Assembly (NCBI RefSeq): GCF_003933235.1
Contig: NZ_RWJI01000003.1
Location: forward strand, 1-64,000
Length of the DNA: 64,000 nucleotides
Source of the DNA: Sphingorhabdus wooponensis
GTDB taxonomy: Bacteria; Pseudomonadota; Alphaproteobacteria; Sphingomonadales; Sphingomonadaceae
Reading direction: 5' to 3'
This document shows positions 17,380-25,402 of this stretch, in pieces; positions within the stretch are counted from its first letter, which is position 1, and every line of letters starts with the position of its first letter. The position numbers and the translations under genes are program-made. Under the pieces are notes generated by a model, which saw only the letters and a list, made by a program, of their open reading frames with translations, had not been told where the DNA came from and ran no database searches.

Positions 17380-18080
17380 CACAGCCGTTCCCGCAAGACC
17401 GATGCGCGCGCTTGGGCTGCACTGCCGATTTCGCCATAAGACGCGATTTGCATATCCAGCAGCACCGTTTCCACAGCGAAAGCATCCATCAGAGCGTCCG
17501 GTTCAAGGAACCTTACGACCGGCATGACGCATTTACGCGTTTCGACAGATGCGATGAGATCGCGCAACTCGCCGTCTTCTTGCAGCAGGCTTAACGTTTC
17601 TGCGTTGACTGTACCTCCCATTGTAGTCTTCAGCCCCCGCGCTTTTGCCGCACGGGCAACGGTTTTAACCATGGAGATTGTTTCCGGAGAATTCACGCCC
17701 GATCCGCCGAAGCTAGCGGTCAGATCGCTGCGTCCAACGGTAACCTCGGTAAGCTTGATACCTGCGTCAAGAATAGCTTCGATACGTTCAACGGCTGTGA
17801 TTGTCTCAATGGTCACGCCGACGTGCTTGAACGCGCCATCGGGGAGCATTTCCTGATACTTTTGCATTGCGAAGGGGCTCTCGATCATCGGGGCGACGAT
17901 ACTCTCGATCCCCTGCATCATCAGAAAACGCATATCGGACTTGGCCTCGCAACCGCCGATCTTTACGAGATAGGGCAAGCCATGGCGCGCTGCCCAAGCG
18001 GCTTCAGCGGCAACTGAGTCGCGCGTTAGACCTTCGGCTTCGAACTCACCTTTCAATGAGATTATTCGTGAGAGATTCAT
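17379..18080 (-). CDS. HpcH/HpaI-type aldolase (citrate lyase-like)
   Basis: A 233-residue TIM-barrel protein with features of the HpcH/HpaI aldolase and citrate lyase beta group: VAPMIESPFAMQKY (Glu), HVGVTIETITAVERI (metal-binding Glu) and TEVTVGRSDLTASFGG (metal-binding Asp). Such enzymes make or break carbon-carbon bonds with pyruvate or acetyl-CoA enolates. In this operon it may build or cleave the keto acid used by the downstream ThDP enzyme, or extend a sugar chain. No described dideoxyhexose pathway that I know requires it. The start ATG has a GGAG site seven bases upstream. TGA overlaps the HAD start. Confidence 0.7.
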   Translation of the reverse strand: MNLSRIISLKGEFEAEGLTRDSVAAEAAWAARHGLPYLVKIGGCEAKSDMRFLMMQGIESIVAPMIESPFAMQKYQEMLPDGAFKHVGVTIETITAVERIEAILDAGIKLTEVTVGRSDLTASFGGSGVNSPETISMVKTVARAAKARGLKTTMGGTVNAETLSLLQEDGELRDLIASVETRKCVMPVVRFLEPDALMDAFAVETVLLDMQIASYGEIGSAAQARASVLRERL

Positions 18081-18098
18081 TTGGTCACTCCGGTGTAA

Positions 18099-18254
18099 TC
18101 AATCGCGAATGACGGCGAGAAAATCCCGCACACTGTCAGCCACGAATGAGATGTTGTAGTTGCTGATCCCGCGGCAAAGGCCTATCCCAGAGGTATTGAT
18201 TGTAACGAAATCTGCATTTTTGAGGACGAGAGCAATTGTGTTGGTGTTATATGG
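18099..18254 (-). pseudogene. Orphan C-terminal fragment, unrecognised
   Basis: Directly after the rfbG stop, and in the same frame, the minus strand stays open for 51 codons up to TGA at 18099-18101, 18 bases before the aldolase ATG. It reads like real protein, with LVLKNADFVTINTSGIG and ISNYNISFVADSVRDF. It has no ATG or GTG start, only the rfbG stop upstream. I do not recognise the family. The simplest reading is the 3' remainder of a gene truncated by rearrangement when the cluster was assembled. Read-through from rfbG is a less likely alternative. Confidence 0.45.
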
Positions 18255-19337
18255 TCAGGCATGAGATTGAAACTCCAATAATTTTTCTGCCAATTGACCT
18301 CGATAGAGATCCAATTGTTTGGAACAAATTTCGAGTGGGTCCCCCCCACTTTCTACAAATTTATGCCATTCTACAATTAGCGTCAGTGCCGCATCGAGTG
18401 AAAGCACGGGATTCCAACCCAACTCGCTCCGAGCTTTAGTACAGTCCAGCTTTAGATACCTTGCCTCATGGGGCTTAGGACCATCCTCACCTTGCCAGCC
18501 GGGCGCGCCCCAAGAAGCGGTAAGGCGGTTAGCAATCCAGTCAACCGGCTTAGCATCTTCGTCGCGAGGCCCAAAATTCCATCCACAGGCAACGTCTTGG
18601 TCACCTGCAAAAAGGCGCTCGGCGATCATAATATATCCGCCCAAGGCCTCTAGAACATGTTGCCAGGGGCGCACGGCGGTTGGATACCGAATTAACGGCT
18701 TTTCTCCAGCAATCATAGCACGCACTATGTCTGGAATCAGTCGTGATTCCGCCCAATCTCCTCCACCGATAACATTACCAGCACGCACAGATGCAAGGTA
18801 GGGCCCCGAATTAAAATAGCTGCGCCGGTAGGCTGAAACAACTAGTTCAGCCGCGCCCTTACTGCTGCTATAAGGGTCATAACCACCCATTGGATCGCTT
18901 TCGCGATACGGCCATACCCAATCACGATTTTCGTAGCACTTATCGCTTGTTACACAGACAATGCTCCGAAGAGAAGGGAGCCGCCGGCAACAGTCAAGTA
19001 GGTGAACCGTTCCCTGCACATTCGTGGCATAGGTCTCCACCGGCTCCTCATAAGATTTACGAACCAACGGCTGTGCCGCGAGATGGAAAACAACTTCCGC
19101 GCGAGAAGCCTGAACCGCCGATTCAAGAGCGTGCATATCTCGAATGTCGCCCTCGATATGTTCGACGATATCGGCTATTCGCGCCTGTCGAAACAGGCTT
19201 GTTTCATCCGCCGGAAGCGAAAACCCCGTAACGCGCGCACCCATTTGCGAAAGCCAAACAGAGAGCCAGCTACCCTTAAAGCCTGTGTGCCCGGTAATGA
19301 GCACGCGACGGTCCCGCCAAAACGAAGCGTTTACCAT
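18255..19337 (-). CDS. rfbG: CDP-glucose 4,6-dehydratase
   Basis: About 360 residues, usual family length. This extended SDR has VLITGHTGFKGSW as the nucleotide loop, TSDKCYEN as the active-site Thr-Asp region and YDPYSSSKGAAE as the YxxxK motif. It converts CDP-glucose to CDP-4-keto-6-deoxyglucose, the substrate of the RfbH dehydrase encoded at 4676. ATG at 19335-19337 is chosen: it overlaps the rfbF 3' end by seven bases and has GGAAG before it. A longer frame to 19364 lies inside rfbF and is unlikely. Confidence 0.92.
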   Translation of the reverse strand: MVNASFWRDRRVLITGHTGFKGSWLSVWLSQMGARVTGFSLPADETSLFRQARIADIVEHIEGDIRDMHALESAVQASRAEVVFHLAAQPLVRKSYEEPVETYATNVQGTVHLLDCCRRLPSLRSIVCVTSDKCYENRDWVWPYRESDPMGGYDPYSSSKGAAELVVSAYRRSYFNSGPYLASVRAGNVIGGGDWAESRLIPDIVRAMIAGEKPLIRYPTAVRPWQHVLEALGGYIMIAERLFAGDQDVACGWNFGPRDEDAKPVDWIANRLTASWGAPGWQGEDGPKPHEARYLKLDCTKARSELGWNPVLSLDAALTLIVEWHKFVESGGDPLEICSKQLDLYRGQLAEKLLEFQSHA

Positions 19338-20098
19338 GACTTCCACGGGGGGGATTTCGCCCACAATGATTCAAGATGCAACTTGTCTCGAAGAGTGTCC
19401 ATCGGTTGCCAAAAGCCGTTATGGCGATAAGCTACCAATTCATCATCTGCCGCAAGAGCTTCCAACGGCCCCTGCTCCCAAATCGTTTCGGGACCATCGA
19501 TCAGGTCAAGCACCGATGTATCAAGCACAAAGAAGCCGCCATTAATCATCCCGCCGTCACCATCTGGTTTTTCGGCAAAAGATTTTACGCGGTCGCCTTG
19601 AAACTCTAGAGCGCCAAAGCGCCCGGGCGGGGTAACAGCAGTGATGGTCGCTTTTTTGCCATGCGCTTCATGGCAAGCGATGAGGGCCGCAATATCCACA
19701 TCGGCAACACCGTCGCCATATGTCATACAAAACGGCTTATCCTTATCCAAATATTGCCCGACCGCCTTAAGACGACCTCCGGTCATAGTTTCAGCGCCCG
19801 TCTCTACCAACGTAATCTTCCATGGCTCACTCCAATTCTCGTGGACCTCTGAACGATTGCTAGAGAGATCTATGGTGATGTCAGCCGTATGCAGATGATA
19901 ATTGGCAAAAAATTCTTTAATCATGTAGCCTTTGTAACCAAGGCAGATAATAAATTCGTTTATCCCATAAGTGGAGTAAATCTTCATTATGTGCCAAATA
20001 ATTGGCATGCCTCCCACTTCAACCATAGGCTTAGGACGGGTAGACGTCTCTTCGCCTAAGCGGGTCCCAAGTCCCCCCGCCAGAATTACTGCTTTCAT
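19331..20098 (-). CDS. rfbF: Glucose-1-phosphate cytidylyltransferase
   Basis: About 255 residues, near the family's usual 257. The N-terminal nucleotide-binding signature AGGLGTRLGEET is followed by PKPMVEVGG, with CMTYGDGVADVD as the metal-binding region. It makes CDP-glucose from CTP and glucose-1-phosphate, the entry step to CDP-dideoxyhexoses. ATG at 20096-20098 is used, giving the canonical MKAVILAGG start; an ATG four codons upstream is possible. This is the intact counterpart of the remnant at 4442. Confidence 0.93.
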   Translation of the reverse strand: MKAVILAGGLGTRLGEETSTRPKPMVEVGGMPIIWHIMKIYSTYGINEFIICLGYKGYMIKEFFANYHLHTADITIDLSSNRSEVHENWSEPWKITLVETGAETMTGGRLKAVGQYLDKDKPFCMTYGDGVADVDIAALIACHEAHGKKATITAVTPPGRFGALEFQGDRVKSFAEKPDGDGGMINGGFFVLDTSVLDLIDGPETIWEQGPLEALAADDELVAYRHNGFWQPMDTLRDKLHLESLWAKSPPWKSW

Positions 20099-20192
20099 GA
20101 GTGCATCCAAATCAAAAATGACGTCTTTTCTGTGGGTGGGGGAGGTAGAAATTTAGTTAATTTTTGTCAACGACCAAATATTTCTGAATAGG

Positions 20193-20966
20193 CTAAGGAA
20201 AAAAGCTCGAATTCGGTTTCTTGAAAAATGGCTCAGGATCCACAGCAATGCCGTCTAAATATATTTCAAAATGCAAATGGCTTCCGGTCGAACGGCCTGT
20301 TGACCCCATGAAGCCAACAGTATCGTTACGGCGAACCTTTTGTCCTAGCGCAACATTGATACGCGACAGATGAGCATAGCGTGTTCGGACCCGTTTTGAG
20401 TGTTCAATTTCTACAAAAAGCCCGTAACTGCCTCGCCATCCCGCCTCTTTCACAACGCCACTTGCCGTAGCATAAATTGAGCTTCCAAATGCACCAGGTA
20501 TATCCAACCCTTTGTGAAGCCGGTGCTCCTTTCTCATTGGATCCCACCGCAATCCAAAATCGCTAGAAATGTAAGGCATTCTGCGGCCTGAGTAATCAGA
20601 GCCCCTGCGCTTTGGTTTCACCCTGGTCGACGCAAGGGTTTTTAGAGCGGATTGCTCTTGCCAAATAGAAAAGATTTGAAAAAATCCTTCAGCATGCTGG
20701 GACTTGTGTGTTGCTGCATCCCCTTTGCGTTCCGAGCCATTTATATTTTTGTCTACAGAGGGGGCATCAAAAGAATCCTCCTCGAGGGGCGTTATGCTCT
20801 CGTTCGCTTTTTTCCACCGATAGAAAATCTCGCCAAAATCGTTGGCCAAGTCTTTGGAAAAACTATTTTCATAATGCTTTGCATCTCGACCCGCAGCCTT
20901 CGCAAAGGCAGCCTCTGAAAGCTGCAGCGCCAAAGCTATAAAGAAGAAGAATTTCATTGAACTCAT
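20193..20966 (-). CDS. M23-family (LytM) metallopeptidase, secreted
   Basis: About 257 residues. A signal peptide (MKFFFFIALALQLSEAAFA) is followed by a charged region, then a C-terminal LytM domain with HKGLDIPG (zinc-binding His and Asp), a VEIEHSKRVRTRYAHLS segment and HLHFEIY carrying the HxH motif. All zinc ligands appear present, so it is probably an active peptidoglycan endopeptidase or a sugar-export-associated cell-wall enzyme. It is the first gene of the minus-strand polysaccharide operon, 94 bases upstream of rfbF. ATG at 20966 or 20957 are both plausible; 20975 is less likely. Confidence 0.8.
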   Translation of the reverse strand: MSSMKFFFFIALALQLSEAAFAKAAGRDAKHYENSFSKDLANDFGEIFYRWKKANESITPLEEDSFDAPSVDKNINGSERKGDAATHKSQHAEGFFQIFSIWQEQSALKTLASTRVKPKRRGSDYSGRRMPYISSDFGLRWDPMRKEHRLHKGLDIPGAFGSSIYATASGVVKEAGWRGSYGLFVEIEHSKRVRTRYAHLSRINVALGQKVRRNDTVGFMGSTGRSTGSHLHFEIYLDGIAVDPEPFFKKPNSSFFP

Positions 20967-21149
20967 GGGATCCATTTATAGTGGCCGCGCCAACAATTGA
21001 AGGTAAAAAATTTGTGGGCAGGTTACGGTAAGGCTGACCAACCCAAATGTTTAGCGTCATCTCTACTCCGTGCGCCCACACCCACTTGCGCGTTATTAAC
21101 ATCCATGGCAGTAAGCCTTAACCGCGCAATTAAATGAGGAATCACGCCC

Positions 21150-22517
21150 ATGGCCCTTGCCCATAGCGAAGCTGCGAACCCGCATTGGGTTCCGCGCAAG
21201 AAAATACATGAGCTTGCCCATATTCCCGGCGAAAATGGTCCCCCTATCATTGGCACGACGTTCCGCGTGTTGCGCGACCCCCCTGCTTATGGCGCGCGCA
21301 TGGTCCAAACCTATGGCAAGGTGTTCCGCACCAACGCCTTTGGCAATCCAACGGTGTCACTGGTCGGCGCTGAGGCAAATGAGCTGTTGCTATTTGACCG
21401 TGAAAAGCTGTTTTCATCGGAACAAGGCTGGGGCCCGGTTCTGAACCTTTTGTTCCCGCGCGGATTGATGCTGATGGATTTCGACCATCACCGCATGGAC
21501 CGCCGCGCATTGGGCATTGCGTTCAAGCCGGAACCGATGCGCGCCTACACACGGGACATGAACCGCATCTTTGCCGAGCAGTTGAAGGACTGGCGCGGCG
21601 ATATGTTGTTCTATCCAGCGATCAAGCAACTGACACTTGATGTCGCGGCGAGCAGTTTCTTGGGTATTCCATTGGGGCCTGAGGCAGACAAGATTAACAA
21701 GGCCTTTGTCGACATGGTGCAAGCATCCGTCGCGCCGATCCGCGCACCCTTGCCCTTTACGCCGATGGGCAAAGGCGTTGCCGGCCGCAAATATCTTATC
21801 GATTATTTCGGTCCGCAAATTGCCGAACGCCGCCGCAATGAAAACCGGCAAGATATGTTCAGCCAATTTTGCCGGTCAAAGCGTGAAGACGGCGAATATA
21901 TGTCCGATGGCGAGTTGATCGACCACATGAACTTCCTGATGATGGCAGCGCATGACACGATCACATCGTCGGTGACATCCATGATCTGGTATCTCGCAAA
22001 GCATCCCGAATGGCAGGAGAAACTGCGCGAAGAGTGCCTCGCAATTGGGCCTGCCGGATCGGATATCGCCTTTGCCGATCTCGATAAGTTCGAACTGACC
22101 GAATATGCGTTTAAAGAGTCGCTGCGCCTGATTGCGCCCGTGCCGTCGATCCCGCGCCGTGCGTTGCGTGATTTTGAATTTATGGGCTATCATATCCCTA
22201 AAGGCACGTCGGTCAGCATCAGCCCATCTTATGTCCATATGATGGAAGAATATTGGCCAAATCCGAACGAATTTGACCCCATGCGTTTCACGGCCGACAA
22301 GGTGAAAGCGCGGCATAAATATGCGTGGGTGCCCTTTGGCGGCGGCGCGCATATGTGCCTTGGCCTGCACTTTGCGTATATGCAGACAAAGCTGTTCATG
22401 CACCATTTGCTGACATCGGTTAAGATCGAAATTGCCGACGGCTATGCGCCCGATTGGCAAGCCTGGCCAATCCCCAAACCCAAGGATGGACTGAAGGTCC
22501 GGTTCACGCCTTTATAA
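21150..22517 (+). CDS. Cytochrome P450
   Basis: A 455-residue P450 with the I-helix oxygen motif AAHDT at about residues 266-270, the K-helix ExxR as ESLR (Glu323, Arg326), and the heme loop FGGGAHMCLG with Cys403 as the iron ligand. There is no N-terminal membrane anchor, so it is a soluble bacterial enzyme needing separate ferredoxin partners. The IPGENGPPIIG entry and the long B-C region resemble CYP51/CYP120-like class members more than camphor-type ones, but substrate cannot be told. The upstream 170 bases are shared with the divergent M23 gene. Confidence 0.92.
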   Translation: MALAHSEAANPHWVPRKKIHELAHIPGENGPPIIGTTFRVLRDPPAYGARMVQTYGKVFRTNAFGNPTVSLVGAEANELLLFDREKLFSSEQGWGPVLNLLFPRGLMLMDFDHHRMDRRALGIAFKPEPMRAYTRDMNRIFAEQLKDWRGDMLFYPAIKQLTLDVAASSFLGIPLGPEADKINKAFVDMVQASVAPIRAPLPFTPMGKGVAGRKYLIDYFGPQIAERRRNENRQDMFSQFCRSKREDGEYMSDGELIDHMNFLMMAAHDTITSSVTSMIWYLAKHPEWQEKLREECLAIGPAGSDIAFADLDKFELTEYAFKESLRLIAPVPSIPRRALRDFEFMGYHIPKGTSVSISPSYVHMMEEYWPNPNEFDPMRFTADKVKARHKYAWVPFGGGAHMCLGLHFAYMQTKLFMHHLLTSVKIEIADGYAPDWQAWPIPKPKDGLKVRFTPL

Positions 22518-22566
22518 TGCGGGATTGCCAGCAGCGCCTACCGCACTAAAGCTGCGCGCTGCACGC

Positions 22567-23346
22567 ATGGCTTATTCAGAACAGACAGATTGGAGCCGTG
22601 ACGAGCTGCGGCGGCGCGGGCTTGGCCTCGCGATCGCACTGCTGCTTGAGGTCGTCATCATATTGGCGATACTGAGCCTGAGCATGCGCGCGACCGGACC
22701 CGATATAGGCACACGCGGCCTCAGCACATTTTCCCTAGAGGCAGAACCTGCGTCTTCCGCTAAAAACAGCGAAACGCAGACACCCATCACTACAGAGCAG
22801 AAAAGCACGGCCACACCGCCCATCCCGAAACCGTTGCTGCCGCCCGTCAATCCAGTCCAAGCACCACCGCCCAACCCCGATTTCATCAAGGTCAGCAAGT
22901 CAGATTTTGATGCGATGGACCTGTCAAAATTGCCAGCAGGCGGAGGCGCGGGTGCGGGTGACAGCAAAAGCAGTGGTCAGGGTGCAAAGGGAATGATGGG
23001 CCCCGGTCTTGGACCCGGCGGGGCGCAGCTATATCCTGTGGCGTGGCTGCGCGAACCGTATGACAGCGAACTTGCGCCCTATCTGGCTACGGTCAAACGC
23101 ATCCCGCCTGACGCGTCAGCAGAAATCGCCTGCCGCATGATTGAACGTAACCGCGTGGAAAATTGCCAGATAATTGGCGAAAACCCCCGTGGCACCGGCC
23201 TGGCCAAGGCATTACGCCTCGCCGCCTGGCAATTTTTGGTCAAGCCCCCGCGCATCGATAACAAGCCACAATTGGGCGTATGGGTGCGCATTCGTTTCGA
23301 TTTTAGGGGCAGGAATGTTGAAGGCGGCGGGGTTCCGGCCGAGTGA
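22567..23346 (+). CDS. TonB-like membrane-anchored protein, uncharacterised
   Basis: About 259 residues. A short cytoplasmic N-terminus is followed by one membrane helix (GLAIALLLEVVIILAILSL), then a periplasmic region rich in Pro, Thr and Ser (TPPIPKPLLPPVNP), a glycine-rich linker near residues 125-150, and a compact C-terminal domain with two cysteines (EIACRM, ENCQII). This is the outline of an energy-transducer TonB or a related periplasm-spanning protein, but the C-terminal domain is not a clear TonB match. The P450 gene ends 49 bases upstream. ATG at 22567 places the helix correctly; a TTG at 22525 in the same frame is an alternative. Confidence 0.6.
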   Translation: MAYSEQTDWSRDELRRRGLGLAIALLLEVVIILAILSLSMRATGPDIGTRGLSTFSLEAEPASSAKNSETQTPITTEQKSTATPPIPKPLLPPVNPVQAPPPNPDFIKVSKSDFDAMDLSKLPAGGGAGAGDSKSSGQGAKGMMGPGLGPGGAQLYPVAWLREPYDSELAPYLATVKRIPPDASAEIACRMIERNRVENCQIIGENPRGTGLAKALRLAAWQFLVKPPRIDNKPQLGVWVRIRFDFRGRNVEGGGVPAE

Positions 23347-23445
23347 TTATCTCACAGATAAAACCACCGTTGTCCCAGCGCAGGCTAGAACAACGGCACG
23401 GTTAGCGAGATAACGGGTGAACGAAGGGGGGGGTATGCCCCTCCA

Positions 23446-25278
23446 TCACTTCCGCGACGCAATCCAAGCGTCGACTTGCTCTTCGAGTATATCCAATGGC
23501 ACCGGACCTGATTTCAGCACCGTGTCGTGGAACCCGCGAATATCGAATTTCTTCCCAAGCGCCTTTTGCGCTTTGTCACGCAGTTCACTGATTTTCAGGC
23601 GGCCAACCATATAGGCGGTCGCTTGGCCGGGATAGATGATGTAGCGTTCAATTGCCTTTACGATGCCGCCTGGTGCATCGGCGCTATTATCTTCGACATA
23701 CTTAATCGCTTTTTCGCGGGTCCAGCGCTTGTGGTGCAAGCCGCTATCGACCACCAAGCGAATGGCGCGGTGCAGTTCCAGTTGCAACCGGCCAAAGTCA
23801 CGCGCCGGATCAGTGTATAGGCCCATGTCCTTGCCTAGTTTTTCTGCATAGAGGCCCCAACCTTCTGAATAAGCCGTAACGCCGCCAAATTGGCGGAAGG
23901 CGGGCACGTCTTTCAACTCGGTCTGGATAGCGCGCTGCATATGGTGGCCAGGAACACCTTCGTGATAGAACAGCGCTTCAACCTCGGTCAGCGGCATATC
24001 CGCCATCTTGTACAAATTGGCATAATAAGTGCCGGGGCGTGATCCGTCAGGGCTTGGGCTTTGGTAAAATGCCTTACCCGCAGACTTTTCGCGGAATGCC
24101 TCAACGGGTTTCACAACCAAAGGTGCCTTGGGCAAAACGCCAAACCATTTGGGCAGCAAGGGGGTTACGGCGTCCTGCGCCTTTTGCGTTTCCGAAAGAT
24201 ACAGCGCGCGCCCTTCGGCGGTTTCGGGTGCGTAGAATTTGGGTTCGGTGCGCATATAATTGAAGAAAGCTTGAAGATCGCCCTTCACGCCCATTTTTTT
24301 CTGTACGACGCCCATTTCCTTATGAATGCGCGCGACTTGTGCGAGGCCTAGATTATGAATCTGGTCCGGCGTCATATTGGTCGTGGTATAATTGGCCAGA
24401 CGCTCGGCATAATAGCCTGCGCCATCCTTGAAGCGCCAGACACCGTCATCGGTTCCGGCGACCTTTTCCTGCGCCGTCATTTCGGCAATCAATGCCTCAT
24501 AAGCAGGCTTTACCGAAGCGTTCAGCGCCTGCGCCGCGTCGGCAATCAACAGGTCTTTTTCAATCTGGCTGATGTTGAGCTTCGCCACCTTGGCCTTGAA
24601 ATCTGCATATAAAGGCGCATCGGGACCATCGCCAAAGGGCGCACCAGTGATGACATTGCGCGCGTCATTGATGACATAAGGATAGACCCATTTGGGTGGC
24701 ATAATGCCTTGCGCGGCGCGTGCCTTGGCTTGGGCGATGGCCTCCATCATGCCGGGGCCAAGGCCATAAAGACGGCTTACATACGCGCGCGCGTCGGACT
24801 TAGTGTCGACACGGTGAATGTTGATGAGAAAGGCTGGCAGCTGACTTTGCGCGCCATTCATCTGGTCAAAGACATAGCCATAATCATTATATTTAAAGGC
24901 CGCTTCGCTGCGTTCCGCGCGCTTTTCAAACAGGCGGAAAGATAAGCGATTTTCGGGCGAAAGCTTGGCAGGGTCAAAACGGGCGCGCATTTCTTTCAGC
25001 GCCGAACGTTCGGCCGCCTGCGCGCGCATCTCGCCGGCAGTAGAAAAATCACCCCAGCGACCATAATCGCTGTCCTTGATACCGCGATAGGCTTTGCCAA
25101 GCGGCGAAAGCGCCAATTGCTGCGCATCATATTCTTCGAAAAAGGCCTTGATCGCGGCATTCTGGTCGACTTCGGCTACAGCAGCGGGTGCAGGTGCCAT
25201 AGTCTGAGCCATCGCAGGCGTGCCCAATTGTACCAAGGCAATGGCAAAGGCAGAAATCGCGGTTTTGGTAATGCGCAT
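23446..25278 (-). CDS. DUF885-family secreted metallopeptidase-like protein
   Basis: About 610 residues. A signal peptide (MRITKTAISAFAIALVQLG) is followed by a large helical domain. The signature is FYHEGVPGHHMQRAIQ near residue 440, the HExxPGH-type zinc motif of DUF885, then AYSEGWGLYAEKLG with a further acidic ligand. Members are periplasmic or cell-surface peptidases of unknown physiological substrate. The start is ATG at 25276-25278, with a strong GGAGAG site nine bases upstream; a longer frame to 25314 is unlikely. It is transcribed convergently to the TonB-like gene. Confidence 0.85.
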   Translation of the reverse strand: MRITKTAISAFAIALVQLGTPAMAQTMAPAPAAVAEVDQNAAIKAFFEEYDAQQLALSPLGKAYRGIKDSDYGRWGDFSTAGEMRAQAAERSALKEMRARFDPAKLSPENRLSFRLFEKRAERSEAAFKYNDYGYVFDQMNGAQSQLPAFLINIHRVDTKSDARAYVSRLYGLGPGMMEAIAQAKARAAQGIMPPKWVYPYVINDARNVITGAPFGDGPDAPLYADFKAKVAKLNISQIEKDLLIADAAQALNASVKPAYEALIAEMTAQEKVAGTDDGVWRFKDGAGYYAERLANYTTTNMTPDQIHNLGLAQVARIHKEMGVVQKKMGVKGDLQAFFNYMRTEPKFYAPETAEGRALYLSETQKAQDAVTPLLPKWFGVLPKAPLVVKPVEAFREKSAGKAFYQSPSPDGSRPGTYYANLYKMADMPLTEVEALFYHEGVPGHHMQRAIQTELKDVPAFRQFGGVTAYSEGWGLYAEKLGKDMGLYTDPARDFGRLQLELHRAIRLVVDSGLHHKRWTREKAIKYVEDNSADAPGGIVKAIERYIIYPGQATAYMVGRLKISELRDKAQKALGKKFDIRGFHDTVLKSGPVPLDILEEQVDAWIASRK

Positions 25279-25402
25279 TCGAAACTCTCCTGAATATCTG
25301 TATCGCAACGTCATATCAGCAGGACGGGCAAGGGGAAGCTATGTTTTCGTGGCTTGTCGAAACGGCAACGGTCTTTGTCGATGGTTTTGACACGTGAAGC
25401 CG

